Position numbers and translations under genes: made by a program. DNA of 37,371 nucleotides from Rhodocollybia butyracea (Eukaryota > Basidiomycota > Agaricomycetes > Agaricales > Omphalotaceae): assembly GCA_015501585.1 (NCBI GenBank), contig JADNRY010000578.1, forward strand, positions 1-37,371, written 5' to 3'. The notes beneath the pieces were generated by a model. That model was not told the origin of the DNA. It ran no database searches and saw only the letters and a list, made by a program, of their open reading frames with translations. Shown in pieces: positions 10,461-21,379 of this stretch (positions within the stretch are counted from its first letter, which is position 1; each line of letters opens with the position of its first letter).

Positions 10461-13400
10461 AGATTACAATGACTTCATTGAGTCCATATACGTACGGGTC
10501 AACCTCGTTATTAATATCGATCCTCTTCCCCTCCTCCTCCAGCATCTCATGAACATCATCCCAGATCCCTTTAAGATACTTCGGATTGCTCTCGAAACTC
10601 TTCGCCATTTCTGCCTGTTCATATCCAATGCAAACAGGACATGGCATGTAGCCTCTGAAGACTCGTATTAGAAAACACTACGGGAAGTAAAAACAATTAA
10701 TTTGATTGTCCAAAACACAATCTAAATGATTGTCTTGCACTCTTATTGATTGTCTGAACCATTCTTAATGATTGTCTAGTTTACTCAAAAATATTGTCTT
10801 ATACCTTTATATTGATTGTTTGAACCAATCTTATACATTGTCTGAACCAATCTTGTTGATTGTCTAAACCAATCTTATTGACTGTTTGAACCAATCTTAA
10901 TGATTGTCTAAATCACTCTTAAAGGTTGTCTGCACTACTTTCAATGATTGTCCTAACCTTTCAATATGATAGTCTGAACCACTCTATATAACAGTTCTGA
11001 GCTATCTAAATGATTGTCAAAAACACTCCAAATGATGGTATAAAACACTCATATTGGCTGTTCAGGACAGTCTAAATGATTGTTTTTGGAAATGGGTCAC
11101 AGTGTCTTCAGACAATCATTGGGATTGTTTGGCAATCATTCTGAGTGGTTAAATCAATCATTTGAACTGTCTTGGGCACTCTTTCTGAGTGCCTTGAGCA
11201 ATCATTCCGAGTGCACGTAACAATCATTTGGAGGGTCTTACACTGTCACTCTGAGGGTTCTCAAGTGCTTCTGAAGGGTCTCATATGACAGTAAAAGTAT
11301 ATTCATGACATATAGATTCTACAAGTAGAGGAGAGACAGAAGAGGACGACTTATCTCAAGTCAAAATCAATGGTGTGAGAGCTTACAGGTGCTTTGCCCT
11401 CTGCCCGTTCAGAATGTAAGACCCATCAGCGGGAACAAAAATACCTTAGAAACAAAAGCGCACCTTCTTTACACTTGAGCGTTGTGCTCAAGGCTACAAC
11501 GTGCGTCCAAAAGACAGATCTCGTAGGCCAAGCAAGAATGTATGTTCTTGAGTGGACCTGCGAGAGAAGTGCTTTGAGAAAAAATTGCTGTAGTGGAAGC
11601 CAAAGCAAAAAATAACTTAGCTTAGTCACGTTGGATCGATCACCGTAATACCTAGAACAGCCATCCTGGGGGGAACCGCGTGGATGGGTGCTGATTAAGA
11701 AGATAGAATGAAGAGATATGCAGACCTTCCTACTTCAACAATGGATCGCATGACGCATGGGCCATAAGTATCGCGTGCACATAAAATTGAGGCCGGAAGG
11801 CTGTTATACTGAATGTACGGCAGGGAGAGGTTTTTGAAGAGCAATGGCATCGCACAACAGCGTTCGCCGCTGAACATAGGCGGAACGAACATGTGGCGGA
11901 TAAAGCGCGCGGCGGAGAGAACGCACAGCAGAGAGAACATGCAGCGGAGAGAATGCGCGGAAGCTTTTGGAAGGGTGATCATGTTTAACGGGGACATGGA
12001 TGTGGGTGGGAAAAGCCCAAGTAACCGCCCGCTGAGCTCGTGCCAGTGGAGAGAAAGGGACGGATAAAGGTTTTTTGGAAGAGCAACGGCGTCTGGCATA
12101 GCCGCCGGTAAGCCGCACAACGGTATTGGCACACCAAACGTACGTGGAGAGAATGGGCGATTAATTTCGATTAACAGCAATATGGGCATGCATATGGACA
12201 ACCAGTAACTGCCGCACGACGGCATTGGCCTGCTGAATGTAGATGGACGAGTGGGTGGAGGGTTTTGGACGAGTAGCGGTGTCTGGCATGACCGCCGATA
12301 AGCTGCACAATGACGTGGTTGGCGCACCGAACGCACACAGTGGGCAGGCGGTAATTTTTAGAAGAGCAGTGGCATTCGGCATGTCCACCGGTGAGGATGG
12401 GGGAAACATGGTTAACGGTGATGCGGATGTAAGTTGGAACGACAGAAAGTAACCGCCGCACAACGGCGTTGGCTAGATCACAGTGGTTACTGGTTATGGT
12501 GCATGGCGTTGCTAGAACAACAAGGAAAGAGCGCTTCAGGCTTCCAGGAGAGGCTGAGCGTTGAACGTTGAGCTGAGGGACAGCCGGGGTGGCAATGGGG
12601 GGAAGAAAGTTCATCATCTCTGACGCGAGCGGCCTACAGTGCTTTCAACGGCAGCTGTATGTCAAGACAATCCAGCCGCAGGAAGAGTTCACCAGAGGAA
12701 CAGCGGGCGTGGCTAGTGTCAGAGGCATCGAGAGGCATGAGCAAGTTAAACGGCCTAGAGGACCTATACAGCGGCGTCACCAAACCTGTCGGAGAGTTGT
12801 ACTAGCTCAACTCACCATCCAATCCAAGCGGATGCCCTTTCCAGTCAACGATGCGGTTGCGCAGATGCTTGGTAATGTCGTTGAACGGCAAGTCTTCTTC
12901 TCGAATAATCACTGCAGCTCCTGACGTGGAAGACTCGTGACCATGGCCAGAAGAGTTGTTGTCATAAGACATATCTTGCGACTATGCCTCTGGATGCTGC
13001 TGCTGCCTTAGAGGTTGTGGCGAGGTTGCGGCGAGTTTCTGTCCTGCCGTAAAGGTGTATCGCCCACTGTGCGGCAATTCGTGGCATATTCCTGAGGTAC
13101 AGGTACAGGACCATGTGCGCCTCGCCGGAAGCTCAATAATAACGAAGGTGCGATAATGTGCTGGAGGTCTTCTAATGGGTCAAGTTACTTCTGAGCCTGT
13201 CGCCGCCATCTATTTGTGAGTGGATCTCGGCCGGGATAGAGCGCAGAAGAAGTATGGGCGCCATAGACTTGTCTTGGCCCAACAGTGAGCTATAAACGAC
13301 GGTAAAACAAGCCTAAAGAAAGATGGATAATGAATAATAGAGAAGAAGCAGACCGCTCGTTGACGTGGCCGTTACGTGTACGTTGATGTGGCTGTGTGCT

Positions 13401-16400
13401 CGGGCGGAATTTGCCAAGTCCCGCAACGGGCCGAATTGATTGTTATTTTCGCTTTACGGCGACCAGTGCGCGTGCTTTCTTGGAATATCAGTACTTACTT
13501 TACTTTTACTTGAAGAAATGGAGCAGATTAAATTGTTAATGTTTCGGAACGCCGAACAGACCAAGATAATCATTATTGCCGGATATCAAAAACCCCAATA
13601 GCGGATGCGAGAAAAGACGCATACTTAATGGCATGCATACATTGGTTGACTTCCCGTAGAAATTAACTGATGAATAACGGATGTTTGAAAACCTGAGCAA
13701 GATTTGATATTTCGTTAGATGTTAATTAATCCAAGATGTCATTTCCGTAGAAAATTAATCATTTAATATTTACCAATGATGGGGAGATTCGGATACACGC
13801 TCACTAATTTAGCGCTGAACCGCGCTTAGCTTTGCTCGTTCTTATGGCTGGAAATTCAGGTGCCGTTTGGCACGTACTCTCACAGCAACAACAGCGTGAA
13901 GAAGAAGAAGACTTCCACGAGAGGCTACTTCTGGTGGCCGTATTAGTGCTGGCACTGCATGCAAATCACCATATTTTTTTGTGGAAATAGTAAAAATATG
14001 TTGAACTTATGTTCAGATATTAAGATTATGTTGAAATTGTATGAAGTTCCATACAAGTTTAACATAATTTTACCATTTCCACAAAAATTTATGTTGATTT
14101 GCATGCAGTGTGGGTGTAATGGAGAATGAGACAGAGCGTGTTCGCCGAAGGAACCCATCCCATCTATATCTGACTCGACCTCAGCTGATGCCAAACCCTC
14201 GGTTGGAGTTGCCGTGGACCCGACTCTGGGAGGGACAGGAGGACCGAGCATTTATTACTACCATGGGTTTCGATGTTGCAACATTTCGTTTCATCTTAGA
14301 AGGTCAAGGTCGTTTCGCAGAGATCTGGGAGAATACGCCTATTCCTCGTGAAGATGTTTCACACGCTGGTGCTCCACGCGTCTATACGCGCTCACTGGAT
14401 GCAGCTGGTGCCCTCGGTCTTGTCCTTCATTATCTCGGCTCAAATACAATTACAACAAATTTTCGCCATCATTCCATCAGTTCTTACACGTTATCTTGAC
14501 TTCTCACTCGACATTCTCCTTTCCACACTCAGGAATATGAAAGAGGCCAGGATTGCTCTCCCTGTTGCCCTTGAAGAGTATCAAGAGATGTCTTCTTTGA
14601 TTTCCAAGCGACACACCCTTTTTGAAGGTGCATTTGCATCCATTGATGGTCTTTCCCTTCCTGCTCAAGTATCCAATGACCCGGAAATTGAGAATGCGAC
14701 ATATAATGGATGGAAAACAGATCACAGGATCACCAATGTGTTAATGTTCTCTCCAAAAGGTACGTGAACGATTCACTTTATCTCTTCATTCTACTGACAA
14801 ATCCTTTTTTCTATTCAGGTCTGATTATCGATGCGGTTCTCAATGCACCTGGAAGCTGGCATGATGCGCACACAGCGAAACCTATCTTCGAGCGACTCCG
14901 TACAAAGGTACCTGATGGATTCTATGTAATATCAGATACAGCATTTCCACGGGGACCTGTCTCAATAGAGGGGAAGATTAAAGCTCCAATGAAGGGTGGA
15001 GAACGGATACCTGCAGACCCCGTTGAACAGGAACAGGTCATGCGATTCAACCGACAGCTTCTGTCCTACCGCCAGACTGCTGAATGGGGTATGCGCACCA
15101 TTCAAGGATCTTTTGGCCGCCTCCGGGTTCCTCTCGACATCAACTCCAAGTCAGGACGTCTTCGTTTACTAGAGACATGCTGTTGTTTATTCAATGTTTG
15201 TGCAACTTGTGTTGGTATTAGTCAGATCCGTTCAGTATACTTACCTGTGTGGAAGGCTTCAGAGGATGAGCAGTTGTGGAATTCTTTAGGTGACATGATG
15301 TTTGGAGATATTTGACGAAAAGATCGCGTTGCACGATTTCATGTAGTACCTATTCAGTAAATACAAGCTACTTATTTTCCTCTCTTTCAATCAGACGTTT
15401 GGAAGGAGATATCAATCCAACATTAAAGTAGCCATCGCCATCTGGTCTAACAGTGACCGAGTCATCAGGACCAAGGTGAGGAAGTTGTGCAGCAACTGAG
15501 GCCAAGCTACCCAAATCAACCCTTGATGAAGAAGTAAATACAGTGTCCGGAGGCCTATTGCTGTCACCTGTGAGATTATCAGAGCTGGTCGGTATGGGCT
15601 GTATCAATGGCTGGCTAGTGCGCCGTGCACGATATGAAGGGGAAGAATATTGGTGTTGGTTAGACCGATGTGAATGGGAAGAATATCGGTGATGTGATGA
15701 ATGATACGGAGAATGCGAATGGGGAGAATATTGGCGACATAAATGGTTTGGAGAGTAGGAACGTGAATGTGAACGGGAACGGGAACACGAGTGGCGCCCA
15801 TGATTGTGGGAGTAAAATGGGGGAGGATGGCGGCCACGTGAGTGAGAGCGAGAATGAGAATACCGACGACGACTGGAACAGCGTGAATATTGCACAAGTT
15901 AGAGCTGGTTCTCAGCCCGGTCTGCACGTGGTGTTTCTTCTCGCAGTTCATTCCGGAGTTGAGCCAATTGTGACTGTGCATCCTGCAGCATCATCATACC
16001 AAAATTGGTTGATGCAGGATCCTCGTCACGACGTTGTTGTACTGCAGGATCAAGTGTGGCACTGATCTTATCCAATAGAGTAGTTGCCTGTTTGGCACGA
16101 GACATAGGCGGACGTAAAGTAGGCTCCTGCCTAAAACCTTTCGTGAGCACTGTACCTTCCTTATTGTTTTTCTTCCCTTTTTTACGGCTGACAATCTCCA
16201 TGCTACTGTCACTCTCCTGCTGCGACTCATCTTCCAATCCATCCTGTATATCGCCCAATGCCACCTTTGCTTTGATTTTATCATCTGCATCAAGTGCATC
16301 ATAGTATAATTTGACACGTTCCGCATCTCCAGTAGGCTTTGTTTGAGCTACATTGAGAATCTAGCAATGGTAAGTAAGTTTATTCGACGCTCATCAATTA

Positions 16401-19400
16401 TGATACACACCGTGTTCCATTGCTGAACAAGGGGTGGACGGAGTCGCTCAGGAAAGTCATTCTCTCTGGCCCACTCATTATAGTCAGTAGTAAGTGTATC
16501 CCACATTCTCCCACCAACAGGCTCGAACAAGATTACAAGGTCCACAATCTTCCGTTTCTCATCCTGAGTGTATTGACGAGAGCCTGCAGTTCTGCCACCC
16601 TTCTTGGCCTTCTTTTCTGCCTCATCAAGGTTTGACTTCTTTTGCTTCCCCCCACTTGTACTCTTTTCCTTTTTCTCAGCCTTTGCATCCTTCCGATTCA
16701 GCTTTGTTATGGGATTGTCCCTACTCTTCACCTGGACCGGAACATCAACTATTGGGGGTAAGGGTAAAGGTGGGCTAAGAGGTTTAGGACTCGGTGGAGG
16801 TTGGTAGTCATCACTAGGTGGGCCGAGCGGTGCTCCAAAATCAGGAGGAAGTGTAAAATTGGGACGATCACGGGGAACAGCTCGATGATGAGATGGCATA
16901 GGCAGGCCAGGTGGTGGGAAGTAGGTGGAAATACCAGGTGGGTATGGATACGCAGGTAGGCCATACGGCACGCGGTTCTTTCCCAAAAGTTAGTCTGTAT
17001 TCAATTAAGGCTTTGCAAAACTCACGTTGCTATCTGCCATAAGACCGGGTGGGGAGAACAAAGCGGAACCGGCAGGATACATTCTAACCTCATGTTGGTG
17101 GGGATTAGGGTAGTGAGGTGCATGGCCCGGGTGAATAGCGGTGCGATGAGTTTCGGAAGGTGGATGCTTGTTAGTGTGCTGATTCTCATGTTCAGTCAGG
17201 CTAGGCTCTTGGTCACGGTTGCGGCCATTTTCGCCATGTCCAGGTCCGCCCAAGGATGGAGTTTGTTCTGCTGGAGAAGACATAGAGTAGAAATTCAGTC
17301 CGGTGCTTGTGTAGCTGTGACGAAGAAGTTCAGGTGCAAGATGCAACAGAAGTTTTTTGGTTTCGGGTTTCAGGTTTCACATTGGAGTGCATCGTTTACC
17401 ATATTTTCGACGCTTTACGCCATTGAAAAACATATATTAGATAAGTACAGATACTGTACTTTGATTCAACCTAGTTCAAAGCCTTGTCCATCAGCTATAT
17501 ACCCTGGAAAGAGCTGGAAAGAGTCTGCAGGTCTACGATCAGTACTCTGAGATACTTCCGGATATGGACTAAAGAAATTGATAGCCGAAAATAACAGAGC
17601 AAAATCCCATCAAAAACCATCTACCAGAGGGTCAGGAGGGTCTGGTAGATTTCAGAATCTAGGAGAGGTCTGAAATTTCAAATCTTAGGTTGAAACAACA
17701 TGCCGAGAGATGGCCGGCTCGCTTAGGCTTCATCAAACTTTTATCTGACTGTTATTCGCCTATTAATTTCTGCGGGAAGTCAACCATTATTCTAAGTACC
17801 AAGACACAAAAGTATTAAGACTGAGAAGGGTCTGCTCTCAAAAACAAGAAATGCCGATGGCGGCATGCAGGACCTCTAGTACTCCTCTGAGTCATTAATG
17901 CAATATCTGTCTATAGCACATCATAGCGCTCGATTTCAGCCTGTACTAGCCAGCATCATGGATCACTCCAGGTCCAACGAAGAAAACATGAAAGCGATTC
18001 ATTGAGGTAGCTACTACAAGAACTTAATTAAGGAAAATATGTATGCGTAACGCAACCAACGATTATCCAACGGGTATACAAACTCATACCAAATGGTCAA
18101 AGAATGAGATGTACCAGATAGTGCTATTGGGGCGTTGTTAGATAGAGTAAAGTGACCGATGACCAACCACGTACCTTGTAAGGAAAAATCATAATCCAAA
18201 GCGAGCCGCTTGACAAACATTGTCAACGGGTAAAGTTTTTTTTAAAAAAAATAGTCAGCCACGTAGCACAGATTACACGATACATGCACATACAAGGAAA
18301 GCGGTTGCGGCTGCCAGGAATGGTGCCATGAGATTCACCACAAGGAAAAAAAGCAACTTGGAACTTGCTATATCAACTGTTCAATACGTTAGCTACACAA
18401 CAGACCTCGTAAAGCCCTGTTTGGGAACCCAAGCCATTGTGTCGAGGAATTGACACCTGAGAAATTGACACCTATTGCCAGTCTAGGGACCATTTCTTTG
18501 TGTCCGGCTGGGGTTTGGAAAGTTACTGGGTTTTGTATATCATTGTTGATACAAATGGCCAATCCTGAATGAGCTCCTTGACAAGTAACATTTCGTTACC
18601 GCCATTTTGTGATACACCAGGGACTAGAAGCAGGAGATACATCAAAAATACCTCAGGTGGTGCACGTCATTCCTTTCCACAGGTAACACTGCAAGATAAT
18701 TGTAACTCTATGTCAAGCGCAATGTATGCCATGGACAGTCAGTCACCTCTTCTAAAAACAAGTAAGTACTGGCAGAACCTGGAAACTGCCCTTTTCCAAC
18801 CGTTCCAACTTACAAGTTAGACCAGGTAGGAGCATGCTTCCAGCTGGTGCACCTGAGTGTGTCCTGGAAAATGGAGGGTGGGATTATCTGGCAAAAGCAA
18901 AGAATGTTAGTACAGTCCTCATACTTACTGTAAATGAGATCCACAGATGCAAAAAGTGGTGTCAACCCCTGTGAAACTCCGGTGTGTTTTGTGGGCAGAC
19001 CGAGATTTCCGAGTTCAACGGGGCCTCGAGAGTTGAGTAGTCCTAACATCGGTTTAATTCCCTTTTAATTATATAGAACTGGTTTAAAATGGACTAGATA
19101 GTAGACTTAGTCAAACAGACTGTAGGTAGAAAGGTAGATAGATTAATAAGTGAAAATTCAAGAACAGCCTAGAGCTGTTAGATAGGTACCTACTATGAAA
19201 ACTAAGTAACATGGTCAGTAAATATATATACAATTAAGTAAAATGACAAGTTACTCGACCAAACGGAAGAGGAGCTCAATACTCCAAGGTGGCAATTAGC
19301 AACCTGGAAGTGAAAGGGAATAGAGACGGCGCGATTGCGCGCAGAGAACCACTGAATGCTTCACCTTGTGGTACCATACTCCTAGTTAAGCAAAGAAAGA

Positions 19401-21362
19401 GGGAGAGAGAACAAATACTTATACTTAAAGTTATTCAGTTGTTGAATTCAAGGTCGATTCTCGAAGTATTACTCAAATGTATCACTCATAAGTCACGCCT
19501 ATATCATGAACAACATACTTCTGGGGTCCTGGCATCGGCAGACCGACGGAACATTACTAAGAGAGCAGACCCAGTATACCTAATATAGATAGATGATGCA
19601 ATTACCTATCCATATGCGGGCAAAGCGTTGTATTGCATGCCACCACAAAGAAATTTACATTGTGCTGATGTAGCCAGACCAGAAAGTCAATCATCATGCC
19701 TAGTTTCAGTAGAAGGCCATTCACATTGAACTGCTCCCCTAGCATATGTTGTACTCCATCTGCAACAAAAATGGGACAAACTTGGCGTCAGCGATGGTAG
19801 AGGCGATGAACAGGCCCAGATTTTCATTTGGCCATGCCAGTGTGTGGAAGAAAGGGAAGGGGGGAGAAAGATGGGAGGGATGAGGGAAAGGAAACGATGG
19901 AAGGAAAGTGAAACTGACAAGGTTTTAATACAACTCATACATCGACACCACTAGAAGCGTAACCAGATGCCTCCACGACTAATCCAGTAACCACAAGCCA
20001 CCACGACAGATAATAGATCTATTCATCACCCCCAAATGACACTCTGTTATTGACCTCTGGGAAGCAATTAGTACCGCTCGAGTTGTGGAAACGTACCGTA
20101 TATATATCATGATGACTTTGGACCTTAAGAGCTTGCATCCCCCCCCTCCCTCCCCTACCTACCTAAAATGGGAAGTAATTTCCCACAGTAAGGATTAAAT
20201 AAATTACCTTTGTTCCACCCTGACATTACCATCGCATTAGTCAAAAAGATTCCCTTAATTCTTGGCACTCTGAATGATTGTTTACTCAAAAGCAATCCAA
20301 ATGATTGTCTGGCAGTGGGCACTCTAAATGATTGTCCTTAATAGTAGGCAATTCAAATGATTGTCTTAAATTGGGCACTCTAAATGATTGCTTACTCAAG
20401 ACAATGTAAATGATTGTCATCAATACTAGGCAATCAAAATGATTGTCTTGAATTGTGGACATTCTAAATGATCGTTTGCTCAAGACAATCAAAATGAGTG
20501 ATTGGCAAAAAAACATCTAAATGATTGTTTTTTCAAAAAATGATTGTCTCAGACAATCAAATCAATTGTTTTTCCTTCCCGTAGTGAAAAGAAATAACTA
20601 GCCAGAGAAAAATTGGAAAAAGCAGGATCAAAAGACATACCCACAACCAGAAGATAGCGTTGGAAATCTATGCAAACCAATTAGAGTGCCTTTTTTCCAT
20701 TCATGCTGAAATTAAACTTACCTGCGACTGAATTGTCCACACCCTGGGCACACATCCCTGCTATCTTTGCACTCTGGACAGACAAAGCGACGCCTTAACG
20801 TCGCTGCTGAGACTTCGACGAGTCTCCCGCGCACCGGCTCGTAATTTACAGATTTGACTATCCTACGGGATTTGAAGTTCGAGTTGATATCATGACCTTT
20901 GTCCAATTCTAATTCCCTCATAGCGATATGTATCACCCATTCGGCCGCATTTTTGCCTGTTTCACGCTCGTTGCACATGAACATTGGGTGATAGACATCA
21001 AACAGAAGCCGTTTTTCGGATTCCTGGGTTGGGTGGAATTCGGAAGTGGGGTTCAGGGCAGCAGTAGTGGTATCGGAGACGGCAGCAGCGGAACCTGAAC
21101 CTGAAATATGGACTTTTCGAACATTGAAGGCGAAGAATGGCTCGTTTCCAGGTTCCCGTTCATTCGCGCCATCGACTAGCAGAATGGTTTGCTTCTTTTG
21201 AGCAACTCGGAGTTGCTCGTGAGGGACATCGAGAGCGAGAAGGTTGTTGAACAATTGACAAGTAAGGCGGAGGCGTCGTTTGTCGGGGAGGCGAAGGAAC
21301 GAAATTATGCAGAGTTTAAGTTCGAGCGTGACTGCGAGTAGAGGAGATTGCAACTCGGACAT
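10324..21362 (-). CDS. F-box-like protein, copy C, with a 10-kb transposon-filled intron
   Basis: Exon 1 is 20722-21362 (641 nt, as in copy D), microexon 20641-20667, last exon 10324-10654. Intron 1 is 54 bp. Intron 2 spans 10655-20640 because the CACTA-like element at 10676-20586 sits in it; without the element and one 3-bp duplication it would be 72 bp. Donor GTATGT and acceptor CTTCAG survive on either side and the frame joins across them. The F-box (TLELKLCIISFLRLPDK), CPECKDSRDVCPGC, microexon FPTLSSGCG and MPCPVCIGYEQAEMAKS are all present. The usual stop after the acidic EMLEEE end is lost, adding about 70 residues (to 332). Whether such an intron is spliced in a fungus that normally has 50-bp introns is uncertain, so the gene may be silenced or truncated. 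Confidence 0.7.
10676..11290. repeat. Left subterminal repeat array of the CACTA-like element
   Basis: From 10700 to about 11085 the word gattgtc or a close variant recurs every 20-35 bp on the plus strand, often as ttgattgtctgaacca. From about 11110 to 11235 it appears inverted, as caatcatt. In CACTA elements such arrays are the binding sites of the TnpA-type protein. This array therefore has an outer direct block and an inner inverted block. Confidence 0.75.
11291..13643. repeat. Internal CACTA region with degenerate GC-rich repeats
   Basis: Between about 11826 and 12480 there are imperfect copies of a module reading roughly gaagagcaacggcgtctggcat followed by ccgccggtaagc and cgcacaacgg. 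They start near 11826, 12066, 12261 and 12350; agtaaccgccgcac-type words recur near 12206 and 12448. Long open frames on the minus strand here (for example 11695-12336) arise from the GC-rich repeats and show no known domain. The rest, including 12620-13643, holds nothing I can identify. Confidence 0.5.
13844..15315 (+). pseudogene. PIF/Harbinger DDE transposase, interrupted by a MITE and a frameshift
   Basis: The frame starts at the ATG on 13844 (MAGNSGAVWHVLSQQQQ). It is cut at 13952 by the 158-bp MITE, resumes at 14114 with VMENETERVRRRNPSHLYL, and continues to about 14450. There a net frameshift moves it to the frame reading QLQQIFAIIPSVLTRYL. A 59-bp intron follows (14760-14818, donor GTACGT, acceptor TTCAG), and the last exon 14819-15315 ends in TGA. 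Conserved blocks are RAFITTMGFDVATF, FASIDGL, IENATYNGW, APGSWHD, VISDTAFPRG and AEWGMRTIQGSFGRLR. The presumed catalytic triad is all present: Asp at 14645-14647, Asp at 14935-14937, Glu at 15082-15084. The MITE removes the N-terminal part and the frameshift removes the core, so no active enzyme is expected. Confidence 0.88.
13953..14110. mobile_element. 158-bp MITE, copy 2, inserted in the Harbinger transposase
   Basis: It has the same 15-bp perfect termini as copy 1, the same length, and arms matching for about 55 bp with a few mismatches. TGG lies on both sides (13950-13952 and 14111-14113). Deleting the MITE and one TGG restores an unbroken transposase frame across the joint (VAVLVL followed by GVMENETER), which proves both the boundaries and the 3-bp duplication. 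The MITE brings an in-frame TAG (about 13988-13990). Confidence 0.93.
15368..17283 (-). pseudogene. PIF/Harbinger accessory Myb/SANT-like protein with an in-frame stop
   Basis: Spliced model: exon 1 17026-17283 (ATG at 17283-17281, MSSPAEQTPSLGG), exon 2 16411-16977, exon 3 from 16360 downward; introns are 48 and 50 bp and in frame. Exon 1 and early exon 2 are Pro-rich; a Lys-rich stretch (KAEKKEKSTSGGKQKK) follows. Then comes a trihelix/Myb-like domain (QYTQDEKRKIVDLV, GGRMWDTLTTDYNEWA, PLVQQWNT). In this superfamily the Myb-like partner binds DNA and helps import the transposase. At 15899-15901 a TAA ends the frame after 428 residues. The same frame then stays open to 15368 for about 175 more residues, rich in Arg-Ser and His-Ser pairs (SRCSSRRRYSHSRSHSR), so the tail was probably once translated. 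The gene converges on the transposase. Confidence 0.78.
17786..20270. other. Internal right part of the CACTA-like element, no gene seen
   Basis: Scattered short open frames show no recognisable domain. There is no Tnp2 transposase, reverse transcriptase or RNA gene that I can support. A polypyrimidine run lies near 20139-20155. Confidence 0.45.
20270..20586. repeat. Right subterminal repeat array of the CACTA-like element
   Basis: About ten copies of aaatgattgtct or close variants occur in the same orientation, spaced roughly 20-40 bp and often next to gggcactct or actcaaga words. The array ends in the inverted terminal repeat, whose last bases are cttcccgtagtg. Confidence 0.75.
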
Positions 21363-21379
21363 GATTGTTGCGACAGGGG

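Larger units (their letters stand above)
13644..17785. mobile_element. PIF/Harbinger element with transposase and Myb/SANT genes, 4.1 kb
   Basis: The ends are inverted repeats starting GGTTGACTTCCCG. About 31 of 37 positions match between 13644-13680 and 17749-17785. ATT flanks both ends (13641-13643 and 17786-17788), the 3-bp duplication typical of this superfamily. A degenerate second copy of the terminal motif (ttccgtagaaaattaatcat) lies at 13743-13762, a subterminal repeat. Inside are two convergent genes: a DDE transposase on the plus strand and a Myb-like protein on the minus strand. That is the two-gene layout known for PIF/Harbinger. Both genes carry disabling lesions, so the element is dead. 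It lies inside the CACTA-like element. Confidence 0.9.
10676..20586. mobile_element. CACTA-like (CMC/EnSpm) DNA transposon, 9.9 kb, apparently non-autonomous
   Basis: Both ends begin CACTACGGGAAG. The inverted repeat runs about 35 bp with two mismatches (left 10676-10710, right 20552-20586). AAA flanks both sides. Removing the element and one AAA gives a sequence equal in length to the same intron position in copy D (attaga-aaa-agaaat against gttaga-aag-agaaat), which supports a 3-bp duplication. Inside each end lie many copies of a 10-12 bp word, aatgattgtct, the subterminal repeats expected of CACTA elements. About 4.1 kb of the length is a nested Harbinger element. In the remaining 5.8 kb I find no Tnp2-type transposase, so it is probably non-autonomous and was mobilised in trans. 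Confidence 0.85.

Noticed and set aside
11695..12617. Long minus-strand open frames inside the CACTA-like element
   Set aside because: They follow a GC-rich degenerate repeat, overlap in three frames, are rich in Cys/His/Pro without order and show no domain.
18810..19049. Minus-strand frame with TGVSQGLTPLF, loosely like a reverse transcriptase motif
   Set aside because: There are no other reverse transcriptase blocks around it, the stretch is short, and the match is to a few residues only.
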